Positions 39,121 through 49,100 of a stretch of 64,000 bases of DNA are shown here, piece by piece. Each line of letters begins with the position of its first letter. The first letter of the stretch is position 1. The DNA is from Euglena gracilis. Taxonomy: Eukaryota; Euglenida; Euglenophyceae; Euglenales. Made by a program: the position numbers and the translations under genes. The notes beneath the pieces were generated by a model, which was not told the DNA's origin, did not search any database, and saw only the letters and a program-made list of their open reading frames with translations. Location of the stretch: positions 31,576,542-31,640,541 of the forward strand of contig CP154955.1 of NCBI GenBank assembly GCA_039621445.1. Direction: 5' to 3'.

Positions 39121-40035
39121 GACACGCTACAACGGTTGCAGCAACAGCTTGGCCCCAACATGGATCCCGTGGCCAGCTGGCTCGCAGGCACCACCCCACT
39201 CTCCTCCGCAGCACCAGAACACGCCACCCAACGGTGGTGGGCGGAGAAAGTGGCGGAAATGCAGAGCCAGCGAGTCGACGCGGTCGGCTCTGCCAGGGAC
39301 CGGGTGAGACGGGCTTGCCAAAAGGGACCGGTGGCAACGGGATGGCTGCGGACTTTGCCCAGCAAGGCACAGCACACAGCTTTCTCGGACACCCAATACC
39401 GGCTGCTACTACGGTGGTGGCTTGGCCTGCCCATCCTCCCTTCAGGGGTCACGCTGCCGGGGTGCCCACTGTGTCGGGGGTCCATTGATCCCTTCGGGGA
39501 TCACTTCGTCTGCTGCGAGCAGAATGGAAACACCCAACGGCACAATGCATTCCGAGATGCTTTTGCGGCGATGTGTGCCCGGTACAACATTGCGGTGGAG
39601 AAGGAGGCAGAGTGTTTGGCGAACAAAAGACCAGCCGACATTCTCCTCATCAACTGGTCACGGGGGCAACACGTGGCAGTTGATTTCGTCTGCAGCCACC
39701 CCGCGGGGCTGGGAGAGCACCCACTGGTGGTGGACAATGCCCGCAGGCATTGCAACCAGGTGGAAACCAGGAAAGTGCAGACGGATGGCCCCCCGTGTCA
39801 GGCGAAGGGGTGGGGCTTCTCACCCTTCGGCCTGAGCACATGGGGAGGCCTGGGGACCTCTGCCAAGGCGGTGCTGTTTGAGGTCACCAAAAGGGCCACC
39901 GCAGACATGCGGGGATGGCCAAAGACAAGGGCCCTGCAAGAAATGCAGGAAGCACTATCGGTGACACTCATGCGCCACGTGGCGCGGCAGCTTTCCGCCA
40001 GGGACCGCGTGGAGGAGGCCCTCCACCCATGGTAA
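39094..40035 (+). CDS. LINE C-terminal CCHC and restriction-like endonuclease domain
   Basis: This frame continues the RT protein after a shift near 39095. It has the knuckle CPLCRGSIDPFGDHFVCC (C-x2-C-x7-H-x4-C). It also carries RPADILLINW..GQHVAVDFVCSHP, which fits the PD-(D/E)xK-type endonuclease core of RLE LINEs (Asp in PADI, Asp in AVDF). The stop is at 40035, followed by 380 bp of 3' UTR with an internal A-run (40161-40199). Confidence 0.7.
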   Translation: MATPSPDMQDTLQRLQQQLGPNMDPVASWLAGTTPLSSAAPEHATQRWWAEKVAEMQSQRVDAVGSARDRVRRACQKGPVATGWLRTLPSKAQHTAFSDTQYRLLLRWWLGLPILPSGVTLPGCPLCRGSIDPFGDHFVCCEQNGNTQRHNAFRDAFAAMCARYNIAVEKEAECLANKRPADILLINWSRGQHVAVDFVCSHPAGLGEHPLVVDNARRHCNQVETRKVQTDGPPCQAKGWGFSPFGLSTWGGLGTSAKAVLFEVTKRATADMRGWPKTRALQEMQEALSVTLMRHVARQLSARDRVEEALHPW

Positions 40036-40380
40036 GTCCCCAACCCCCACCGCAGACCACACCAAAAGCGAGCAAGACCAAGACCAAGACGGCCACAACC
40101 CACAAAGCGCGGAGGTTCCCCACGGAAACACACCCCCCCAAAAAGGCGGGCCCCCCACACAAAAAAAAAAAAAAAAAAAAAAAAAAAACAAAAAAAAAAC
40201 GAAGCCGCCAAAAAAAAAAACCAGAGCCTACACGCCAGGCGAAAGGCATCCGCCCAACGAGGCGACAAAGGGGAGTGGAGCCGGCAAAAGCAACACACAC
40301 GCAAAGGGTAGCCCGCCCGCCCTGGACTCCACAAGGTGAGAAGAGAGTGCACGCACGACCCAGCAAGCCGGCTATAGCCC

Positions 40381-40415
<35 letters not shown>

Positions 40416-40434
40416 ATGAAAATTCCGTGTTTTC

Positions 40435-40485
40435 AAAAGCTTCCGCCTTACCATTTTGACTGTCGGACGCCCCCGACAGTCGACA
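40435..40485 (-). repeat. Outer 51 bp of the 5' LTR of element A
   Basis: Continues the LTR after the LINE. Ends with the U3 hairpin and TGTCGAC on the minus strand. The next bases, CTTG, duplicate those left of the element. Confidence 0.9.
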
Positions 40486-41076
40486 CTTGTCACTCCAGAT
40501 CATCCGGGGCAGACCGTCGTCCCGCTCCAGACCCGCGCGGGTCACGTCGCTCACCTTGATGTTGACGTTGTCGATGGACAGCTGGCTGCCGCTGTCGACG
40601 TACCAGCCCTTGTCCGCGGTCCGGTAGCTGAAGGTCGGACTGTAGCCCGCCGGGACCACCCCGGCGTTCATCAGGAAGGCGTCGCGGACCTCGTTGCGCT
40701 CGCCCGCCAGCTTGGCGGCGTTCATCACGTAGAGGTGGGTGAGCTCGCGCATGCGGTCGGCGCGGAACACGATGTCCTCGTTGATCTTGATGGTCATCTC
40801 CCGGATCAGGTCCGGGGCCCGCACGGCGAAGACGTTGCCGGTGTTGGGCCGGGCACTGAAGTCCAGGCCGGAACGCAGCCGGATGTCGTTCAGCACCAGC
40901 TCCCGGTCCGTGGCGTGCTTGAAATCCAGCTTGATGCGGGTGTACTGGCTCGGGGCCACACTGGCCGGCTCGAAGGGCTGCCGGCGCGTGATGTCCTCGT
41001 GGAAGGGCGCCAGGCGCCGCGACTGCACCAGCAGGTTCCGATTGTTCTGTCCCACGACGGCGTAGTGGTCCGACAT
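40486..41076 (-). pseudogene. V5 capsid-like protein, N-terminal part
   Basis: The ATG at 41076 lies 15 bases downstream of TTGGATCC (minus, 41091-41098). About 195 codons run to the element A insertion. Strand-like segments (YTRIKLDFKHA, DLIREMTIKINEDIVF, FSYRTADKGWYVDSGSQLSIDNVNIKVSDV) suit a beta-rich capsid protein. The frame joins that of 28492-29515 once element A is removed. Calling it the major capsid protein is inference; an HHpred-type profile search would decide it. Confidence 0.6.
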
Positions 41077-41175
41077 CGTGCGCGAAAAAAGGATCCAACA
41101 AACCGGGTTGTTCGCCGAGTTGGCAGTACTGATTGAATCACAACCACCACCCCCGCTGTTGGATCCCAGCGACAC
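41077..41175. promoter_or_regulatory. Divergent viral promoter with two TTGGATCC motifs
   Basis: Between divergent starts V5 (41076) and V6 (41176) lie GGATCCAA at 41091-41098 and TTGGATCC at 41159-41166. Each is 10-15 bases from the ATG it faces. The minus copy is followed by a T-run (TTGGATCCTTTTTTCGCG). Confidence 0.7.
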
Positions 41176-42884
41176 ATGGCCTCGGCACCCACCGTTCCCG
41201 TCGTCGACGACGACGACCCCGAGGTGCGGATCACCCACACCACCGCGGCGTTCACCAACGACCGCCTGCGGGCCGCGGTGGGGCGGAGCCTGACCAGCGC
41301 CGATCGCCGTCGCCTGGAACGGATGTGGACGGATTACACCCGATCCCTGCTGACCCGCGAGCTGTACCGGCGGCTGCGGGCGAAACCGCCTGACCCCGGG
41401 TCCGACTGGCAACTGGATGCGGAGGTGCTGCAGAGCATCGCCGGAATGACCCGGCGGGCCCAGGGTTACCTCGCCGCCCACTGGAAGGAGCTGGTGCGGA
41501 CGGGGAAGGTCACCCGCACCGAGTTCGCGTACCTCATGCTGAAGAGCGACCACTCCGTCATCCCCGACATGGGGGGCTACTTCCGCACCAATCCGGTGGC
41601 GGAGGGGGAGGGGGCCGCAACATCGTCCACCACGGACGGCTTCCCGTACATCAACGACGCGCACTGGCAGCACGACGTGATCAGCGAGGCCAACAAGACG
41701 ACCATGACGCTCATGGTGATGGAGCGGCTGGCGGAGTACACCGACACGGGGCTGCCGGCCGTCGAGCGTGGATACCGGACGTCAAGGACGCGTGGATACC
41801 GGACTACGAGGCGGAGCCGTCCCGGCCCCGGAATCGACGGCAGGCCGAGATCCTGCGCTCACAAAAGCGCGACGAAGCGGTGGAGGCTGCCCGGCAACGG
41901 GCGGTCGCCGCCGCGGCGGAGAAAAAGATTGAGGCGGAGTCTGTGCCGCTGTTCTCCGACTCGGATTCACCCCCCCCGGCGGCGGGGGACGACGACGCGT
42001 CCGCACCGCTGTTCTCCCCGGACGCGGGCACCCCGCTGTCCACCCTCACCCCCTCCACGGCACCGCCGCCGCCGCCATCCGCGGCGTCCGCGGTGACCGT
42101 TCCCGACGACACGCAGGCCACCGTGCTGGACGCGGACGACGACGAAGACGCCACCCGGTTGTCCATGGCGGCCGACCCCGCCGGGGCGGGTTCGGGAGCC
42201 CCCGCCCCACCACCGGCCCCGGCACCCCCCACCAGCGCATCGCTGCGGGTGCGACTGGGCGGGGTCCGCACCCGACGCGTCATCGGGAGCCAGGTCCCCC
42301 GGTCCGAACTGGCGCGGGCCGCCGTGCAGCGGCGCCTCGCCCGGGTGGGTTCGCAGCTGTACCCCAACCTGTACCGCGCGCGCACCAACGTCGGGCGGAG
42401 CCGGGTGGTCACCCGGTCCCAGGCGCAGGCGGAGGAGGAGCGGGCCGCGGCCGCGGCCGCGAACCCCGCGGCCGCCTCGTCCACCACCACCGGCTGGCAG
42501 ACTCCCAGCCGGCGGCGCGTACCACCCGGCGGTCCAGACGACATGATCCGGCTGTCGCAGGTCGTGGTCGTCCCCCCCGCGGGGCGCAAACGGGGACCGC
42601 CCAAGGGCCGGCCCCGGGACCCCGCGCGGCGGGCCGAGTGGGAGCGCGAGCAACGGAGACTGCGGGACGAGGCCCGGAAGGAGAAGAAGCGCAACGCGAC
42701 CGTCGTCGCGGACTCCCCGATACCCGTCGCGTCCTCACCGGAACCTTCCCAGGCCCTATCCGTCGTGGGGCGTGCAGGACAACCGCCCCCACGCATGGAA
42801 ATGCACCCCCTGGCCCAGGCGTACGTGGACGGGCTCCCCCCCCCGCCTCCGCGGCCACCGCGACCCCCTCCACCGCCACGTTGA
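41176..42884 (+). pseudogene. V6 viral protein, one frameshift
   Basis: The ATG at 41176 follows TTGGATCC by 9 bases. The first ~200 residues are helical and well-mixed (LTSADRRRLERMWTDYTRSLL, then DMGGYFRTNP and NDAHWQHDVISEANKTTMTLMVMERL). At about 41775, inside a repeated GTGGATACCGGAC, sense moves one frame over. It continues for ~370 residues of Pro/Ala/Asp-rich and then Arg-rich sequence (LRVRLGGVRTRRVIGSQ..., RKRGPPKGRPRD) to TGA 42884. The basic C-terminus suggests DNA or RNA binding. It is a large structural or core protein candidate with no recognised family. Confidence 0.55.
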
Positions 42885-42928
42885 TCGGCAGCAGCCCCGG
42901 CGGGTCTCCGGAGGGGGGGGACGCGGAT

Positions 42929-44146
42929 ATGTCCGTCACCCCGTCGTACACCCCGTCCGTCATCGCACTCCCGGCCGCGCCGGGCGCACCCGTCGATCAC
43001 ACACCCAGCCCCCGGGCCGCGTCGCGCAGCACGGCGGAACAGCAGCGGCGCATCCTCGGAAGGCTGCGACGGGACTTCGGCAACCAGGCGGACGAACTCG
43101 ACCTGGATGCCCTGCGAAACCACACCCCGTACACCTTCGCCCGGTACTGGGCGATCGTGGCCGCGCAGCTGTCCCTGCTCCGGGACGACGCGGCCCTGGA
43201 GCGCATCCTGGGCGGGAAAATGGACGCAACGATGAAGGCGGACGTGAAAAAAATGATCCGGAACCTGGAGGCCCGTCTCCGGAACCGGATGGACGACAAC
43301 AGCCTGTGGGTATACCCCTACCAGTACCTGGTACAACACGGCGTGTTCCGCGGCATCCAGGGGACCTGGCCCCGGCGGGAGATTCCGCCGTACGACGACC
43401 GAGAGGTGCCACAGAGCGTCCAGGAGGTGCAGACCGACCTGGACGTCGTCCTCTACGCCGCCGCGAACGGCCTGTGGGACCCCGGACCCCGATGGGAGCG
43501 GATCGTAAACGACCAGCGGATGGGGACGGCTTACTGGACCCCCACGCAGCGCGAGGTCCTGGTCCAACTCGAGGCGGTCCGCAAACAGTGGTTGGCGTCC
43601 GTGGCCCGGGAGTTCCCCAACTCCGGCTCGGAACTCGGGGTCTGGCAGACCCTCGCGCGGCTGCCCGTACCCCCCGTCCGCCCCGCCCCGACACTGCCGA
43701 TGCGCCCCGAATTCCGCAATCAATGGTGGGACTACGGGTCCCGGATGATGCGGTTCCGCTACGACTGGCGACCCCAGGACATCGCGGGGAACATCCGCCG
43801 CCTGTTTCACAAGCAATGGCACCCGTTGCCGGACCCCCCCGACGATTCGCAGGCCTCGTGGCACCTCATCACCACCCAGTCCACCGCACCGCAGTCCACC
43901 CAGTCGACGCAGCTCACTGTGCCGACACAGCCACAGTCACAGTCGACCCAGCTCACAATCCCAACCCAGTCGACGCAGCTCACCGTGCCGACCCCGTCCA
44001 CACAACCAACACAGTCGACACAACTCACAGCCCACAGCCAGGACAACAACTACCCATGGGAGGCGTACGACGAGGTTGTCGACGACCTCCCCAACGAAAC
44101 GAACCTGCCCGACCTCCCGGGAGGGGTGGGGGCGACGGTCCCGTGA
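42929..44146 (+). CDS. V7 viral protein with C-terminal STQLT repeats
   Basis: This 405-residue ORF starts at ATG 42929. The first ~310 residues are globular (Arg/Leu helices, then WVYPYQYLVQHGVFRGIQGTW and QWWDYGSRMMRFRYDW). Residues ~320-375 contain about six copies of (P)TQSTQLT, a low-complexity linker, and the end is acidic. Its stop TGA overlaps the next start (TGATG), suggesting coupled translation with V8. No motif of known function. Confidence 0.6.
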   Translation: MSVTPSYTPSVIALPAAPGAPVDHTPSPRAASRSTAEQQRRILGRLRRDFGNQADELDLDALRNHTPYTFARYWAIVAAQLSLLRDDAALERILGGKMDATMKADVKKMIRNLEARLRNRMDDNSLWVYPYQYLVQHGVFRGIQGTWPRREIPPYDDREVPQSVQEVQTDLDVVLYAAANGLWDPGPRWERIVNDQRMGTAYWTPTQREVLVQLEAVRKQWLASVAREFPNSGSELGVWQTLARLPVPPVRPAPTLPMRPEFRNQWWDYGSRMMRFRYDWRPQDIAGNIRRLFHKQWHPLPDPPDDSQASWHLITTQSTAPQSTQSTQLTVPTQPQSQSTQLTIPTQSTQLTVPTPSTQPTQSTQLTAHSQDNNYPWEAYDEVVDDLPNETNLPDLPGGVGATVP

Positions 44147-45021
44147 TGATGGATGTCGAATTTCCCACCACGCGTGACGTCCTGATACGCGCGCAGCGCT
44201 GGATCGACACCCTCCGCGACCGGGCCGAGGACTGGGTGGAGGCCTTCACCAGCGCGATCCGGAGGGGCGACCGCGTCGCGGCCCGGAGACTGGCCAGTCG
44301 CTGGGATAACCAACACGTGCGTCCAGAACTACACCTGTTCTACCATATCGCGCGGCGCAAGTTCATCTTCGACGAACTCGTTCGCCAGCGGAGACTGCCA
44401 CCGGGATGGAAGGGCCCGCGGGACGTGCAACTGCCCGATGACGACCGCCTGTTCGACCCCCCTGAAGTGGCCGATGCCGAGCGCCACTGGAATTTTTTTC
44501 ACGAGGAGCGACCCCCCGCGGCGGTGGTCGGGGGCAGCGGACGGGCCACGGCTCCCACCGAGGCGGAGGCCGCCACCCTCTCCACCCAAACGATCATCGG
44601 CGACAGCCCGTCCACCCAAACGGTCGCCAACAGCAGCCCGTCCACCCAAACGCTCAGCAACAGCAGCCCGTCCACCCAAACGCTCGCCGGCAGCAGCCCC
44701 CCGGCCCGCACCGTCGACACCACCCCCCTGCCCACCCAGTTCGTGGAATCCCCCGCCTGGATGGGACCACCCTCGGCGCCGGTGGATCCACTGCCGAGCC
44801 AAGGGCCCGTGCAGGCGTACGCGTCGGGGGGGAGCAGCCCGGGCCCCGTGCAGGCGTACGCCCCGGGGCGGTTCAACGTCGTGGCCCGCCACGTCATCCA
44901 TCCCGGCCAGGCCCGCCTGCAGCGGGTCTTCGCCCCCCTGCGCGAGGCCATGGTCCCCGTCTGGCGCCGGTGCAACCGCTTCCGGGACTCACTCGAAAGC
45001 TTCGCCTCCAGCGGTCAATAG
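44146..45021 (+). CDS. V8 viral protein with SPSTQT repeats
   Basis: This 291-residue ORF overlaps the V7 stop by one base. The N-terminal ~125 residues are helical (DVLIRAQRWIDTLRDRAEDWVEAFTSAIRRGDRVAARRL). The middle carries four SPSTQT-type repeats and two GPVQAYA repeats. The C-terminus is basic (RLQRVFAPLREAMVPVWRRCNRFRDSL). Similar Ser-Thr-Gln repeats in V7 hint at a shared origin or modification. Function is unknown. Confidence 0.6.
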   Translation: MMDVEFPTTRDVLIRAQRWIDTLRDRAEDWVEAFTSAIRRGDRVAARRLASRWDNQHVRPELHLFYHIARRKFIFDELVRQRRLPPGWKGPRDVQLPDDDRLFDPPEVADAERHWNFFHEERPPAAVVGGSGRATAPTEAEAATLSTQTIIGDSPSTQTVANSSPSTQTLSNSSPSTQTLAGSSPPARTVDTTPLPTQFVESPAWMGPPSAPVDPLPSQGPVQAYASGGSSPGPVQAYAPGRFNVVARHVIHPGQARLQRVFAPLREAMVPVWRRCNRFRDSLESFASSGQ

Positions 45022-45027
45022 GTGTCG

Positions 45028-45035
45028 TTGGATCC
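45028..45035 (+). promoter_or_regulatory. TTGGATCC motif of V9
   Basis: The octamer lies 7 bases upstream of the V9 ATG at 45043, in the 21-bp gap after V8. Confidence 0.6.
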
Positions 45036-45042
45036 TTCGCGC

Positions 45043-45068
45043 ATGCCCCGCCGCTCCACCGCGTCCAC
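45043..45068 (+). pseudogene. V9 small basic viral protein, start fragment
   Basis: The ATG and eight further codons (Pro/Arg/Ser/Thr-rich) are present before element B interrupts the gene. The last four bases, CCAC, are repeated at 58150-58153, where the gene resumes in frame. Without the insertion the protein would have 78 residues. Confidence 0.7.
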
Positions 45069-46173
45069 TGACGACCTTTTGAGGTCGACCGCCGGGCGGC
45101 GGAGTTTTTCCCTTTTAGAAGGCCTTTTGAGGGCGGTTTTGCTCTAATTTTAAGGCTTTCTAAACATTTCCATTAAAATTCCCTCTCCTAGGGCGCCCAT
45201 GGTTTGGTTGTGCAAGGAGAGAGATTGAGTGATGCTAGGTATTCCCAAAGGGTGATTTTGGATTTATTTAGCACAATTTTAAGCTTTTTACGCATTTTTC
45301 CTTTGGTTTTAAGGGAAAATGTTGGATTTGGTGAGAGCGCTTGCAAGCGCTTGGAACAGAATTTTAAGAGATTGGCGCCTGAGTTCCTGGAGTTTTTGCA
45401 GGGGTTTGCAAAGCTCAATAATGATGGAATTCAGCATAATTTATCAAAATCAAGGGGGGAAACCTTGATTTTGACTTGGGTTGGTTGATTTTGATGCAAT
45501 GGGCTAGGATTTGGGATTTGAGAGCGCTTAGGAATCAGCGCACTCAATCCTAAATTTAACTGCCCATCAAGGGCATCAAAATCATTTTCTTTTCACAGGG
45601 TTTTCCTCTTCACTTGTTTCACCATTGCATTTGTTGTGTCAATTACAACCAATTACATTCAATCATTGAACTTGGATTTACAATTGGAATTGCAAATGGA
45701 AAGACAACAAATCAATCAAGAAAGCTCAATTGAAGAAGGTGAGGTTTGTCTTCCCCCCACCTCATCTGTGGGAAAAGGGGCAGGGGGGTGGGACTCCTCA
45801 ACTCAGGCAACCACTGGCCAAATTTCACCCCAAAACCCCCTTTTTGGCCCAGAAACTGTGAGAAATGACACCCAGGGGGGGGTGTTGGCTCTCACTGGTT
45901 CAACTGAGCAGGGAGGGGTTGAAACCCCAAAGACACTCCCTTGGAGATCCCAGTGACACCCCCCTCAGGGGTCGGGGAGGGTCCACTGGGAAGTTTCTCC
46001 TTGGAAATGATGGCCCAGTTTCGGCCACAGGGGGGTGCAGAATGGGAAAAAATTTCCGACACAAGTCGGCTCGAGGAGCCAAAAAACGATCCTACGCCGG
46101 AAACTGGCCCGGGGCGGGGGTTTCCGCTTCACCCCAGTGCTGCCGAGGGACATGGCAGCACAGGTGTGAAACA
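45069..46173 (+). repeat. 5' LTR of element B
   Basis: TGACGACC...GAAACA, 1105 bp. It contains the palindrome AGCGCTTGCAAGCGCT and the gag leader ATG at 45636. One base fewer than the 3' LTR at about 45940 shifts the leader frame. Confidence 0.95.
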
Positions 46174-49100
46174 TGGTAAGCAGAGGTTGATCCTTCAGCC
46201 TTCAGTCGGAAATTTTGGGTTGGAAATCCCTGCTCAGAATGTTTTCTTTGATGATCAGCCATTGGCCCAAACTCAGATGGCAAATCTGACGATTGGAGTT
46301 TCGGGGCACAGGGAGTTGGGACCCGAAACCAGTTTGGCTGCACTCAGAACCCCCACAAATATGGGACAGATGTTGGAATTTCAGGGTGGGGATGGCCAGG
46401 TTGTCATTTCCAACCAACCGTGTTTTCCAGAGCCTTTTTCAGGGGTTTTGCCTTTGCAAAATATGGGGTACGGTTTTATGCTGCCTGAGTTGCAACCTCT
46501 CCCAGACTTTTCATGGGTGCAAAATTTAGGGAATCTGCCATCATTACCCGCTTTTGCATTGCCTTTGCCTCCAGCTCAACCAGTTTCTTCAACACCAGCC
46601 CAAGAGCCGGTGGCACTTTTGCAGTTTTCCCAACCATCCCAGGTAGATGGGCTGGCGAAGGAAACGGCAAGTGCCTCGGCAGGGCAGGGGGGTGATAACC
46701 CCAGCCCAGTTTTCTTTGAAAAGCAAGCACAGGGCCATGTGCTGGGCTTAAATAATAACAATAACTGGGACAGCAGCAAACGGGTCAGAGCAGAAGTGGA
46801 GGGGGCAGAGGAAAACCCGAAGGACCAGCCCAGTTCCACTTCTACTCGACGACCCCGAACTCCAGCTTCATCACCAGGCAGTGATGAAGTTCAGCAAAAA
46901 CGGCTGCACCGTGAGGTTGATCACGGTCAGCCAGCAGCTGCTGCAGCCCCCCAGCCTCCTCATATTTTCATCGAGGGGGGTGAGGAGGAGGTCCAACCCC
47001 CAGCCTATGAAAGTTCTGAAGCCACCCCCAGGGGGGGTTCACAAAATCAGGAATTTGAAGACCCCTGGGGGCAATTTTTACAAAGTAACAGAGACCTCCA
47101 GTGGGCTGTGCAACACCTGACTTTTCGGGTTTTGGCTTTGGAAAAAGCCAACGAAGAGTGGGTTCTGCAGCAGCAGCAGCAGCAACAACCCCCTGCAGTC
47201 GACATCCACCTGATGGAGCACATGGCTGCACGAATCGAAGAAACGGCCAGGGCTGACTGCCTCCATATTTTTGAGCTTTTTGAGAAAAAATGTGAGGCCC
47301 AGGTGCAAATTTCTGTGCAAAAAATTGACGCACAGGCACCTGAACTTTTTGTCGGGCAGGAAAAAAGTTTTGAGGAAAAACTGGCCCAGCAGTTTTCTTC
47401 GAGCCGTGATCAGTTTTTGGCCCTGAGGCAGGAATTTTTACGAATTTTGGACAGCCTGCCGCAGGAAATTTTGAAACAAGTGCAAAATCAGGTGGCTGCC
47501 TTACCAATTAAGGATCTCATGCTTGAAAATTTTCAGCGGTTTGCTGAGAATTTTAAAGCCGCCCAGCCAGCTCAAGGGGGGGAAGCAGAAACTCTCCAGG
47601 AGCTGGCCGTTGTCGCTGCCAAAATCATTGAAGTTCAGGCTGACCTGGTATCGCTGCGTAGTACGGTCCAGGGCCAGGCTCAGCAGCTCCAGCATTTCGC
47701 TGATTATGTTCGCCAGCTGGGTGAGCAAAATTCAGCAATGAATACGGCCCTCCATGGTTTTGGTGGTGGTATTCAGAAACTGCACCAGAATATTTCAGAT
47801 GAAGTAGGGAAACGACACTCAGAAATGCAAAAACTGTTGACGGATTGTCAGCAGAATTTTCAGAGTGTTCATCAGCAGATTTTTTCCCAGGAGAAAAAAT
47901 TTGGTGGGCTGGTGGAGGAATTAAGGCAGGGACTTGCAAAAGTTGGGGGGAACACTTTCGAGTTGCAGAAAGTGCTGCAGGATTTACAAAAAAATGGACC
48001 CGTACACCCAACTGCAGAACCGAGAGGAGTTTTGCAGAAAATTTCTGACATGTGGTGGCTGCGGCAGGGCAGCCAGCAGCCCCTACACCCAGTGGAGCTG
48101 CCACAGCCTGGGCAGCAGCTGGCCCAGCAGCCCGTCGTCCAGCTAGCCCAGCAGCCTGGCCAGCCAGCAGGCCAGCCGCAGCCTGCTCACGGGCTGCCAA
48201 GGGGGCTGGGCCTGCCGTCGGCTGGACAGCAGCAGCCCCTGGGGCAGCCTTCCAGCTCACTGGCCAGCACGGTGCCCAGTGCTGACCCAGCATTTTCAGA
48301 TCAGATTATTTCTCAAAATAAATCTGCAGGTTCAAACATTTCCCCTCCCTTAGTTATTGAGGGGGGATTTGTTTTGGAGGACACACAAGATACGGCAGTG
48401 GTTTCTTCTGTGTCATTGTGTGTCCCCCCACATGTTTCTGCAGCCCCTGCTTTCTCAATTAGGCCCATCGGGACAGGGGGGGCTGCAGCCAACCCAGGTA
48501 ACGGGTTGGGTTTTCCTTTTATCGGTGACCCAGTAGCTTTTGAAATTTTGCAGGGAGGTGCTAAGCCCTATTTTGATGAATCGGGCAGCATTTCCTGGCA
48601 AGATTTTGAAGTAGATTGGAATCTTTACTGGGATAGGTTGACATCAGGGAAACCGTATTCTGATTTGCAAAAGCTGCAGGTTTTTGAGGCATGTTTAGGA
48701 CCCAGATTAAGGGAGGAAATCAGGCTCTATCGGTTGAATGGAGCTAAATTAAGTTACCCCACCATATTAGCCCAATTCCAGAACCGTTATGCCTCGAGTA
48801 AGGGGCTGACGGCTCGGAAAATATGGCAGGAGGTAACTATGGTAAACGAAGGAAAAATTACCCGGGCTGATCTGCAAGAATTTTGGATTAAATTTTGCAG
48901 TGCCTGGCACCATGTAAAGGATGCCACAGCCGGGGAGGCTCGGAGATTATTTTTGGAAAGAATTCCTCCTTTTTTAAGCAAGTTTTGCATAGAAGAGGAG
49001 GATAACCGAGCCCGTAAACAACCCATTGTCAGGCTCACAGGGATACCAAATCCCACGGTGGATGGGATTAAAAGGAGTGTGAGCCAGATCACTGGGGGGA

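Larger units (their letters stand above)
36218..40413 (+). mobile_element. RLE-type non-LTR retrotransposon (LINE) inserted in the LTR of element A
   Basis: A 4.2-kb element with a 31-A tail (40383-40413) is flanked by a perfect 21-bp target duplication starting GAATGAAAATTCC (36197-36217 and 40414-40434). It encodes a C2H2-finger protein, RT and a C-terminal CCHC/restriction-like endonuclease. The insertion is younger than element A. Several G/C-run indels break the ORFs, so this copy is probably dead. Confidence 0.92.
29516..40485 (-). mobile_element. LTR element A: gag plus two methyltransferase domains, no RT (with a nested LINE)
   Basis: LTRs are 29516-30168 and 35616-36217 continuing at 40435-40485 (the LINE splits it). 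The flanks share a 4-bp CTTG (29512-29515 and 40486-40489). Minus-strand contents in order are a gag leader starting in the LTR, a coiled-coil gag, the gag core, an in-frame TAG, a C5-MTase-like domain and an N6A-MTase-like domain. The interior between LTRs is only 5.4 kb and holds no protease, RT, RNase H or integrase. It is therefore non-autonomous and probably mobilised by a relative such as element B. It interrupts viral gene V5. Confidence 0.9.
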
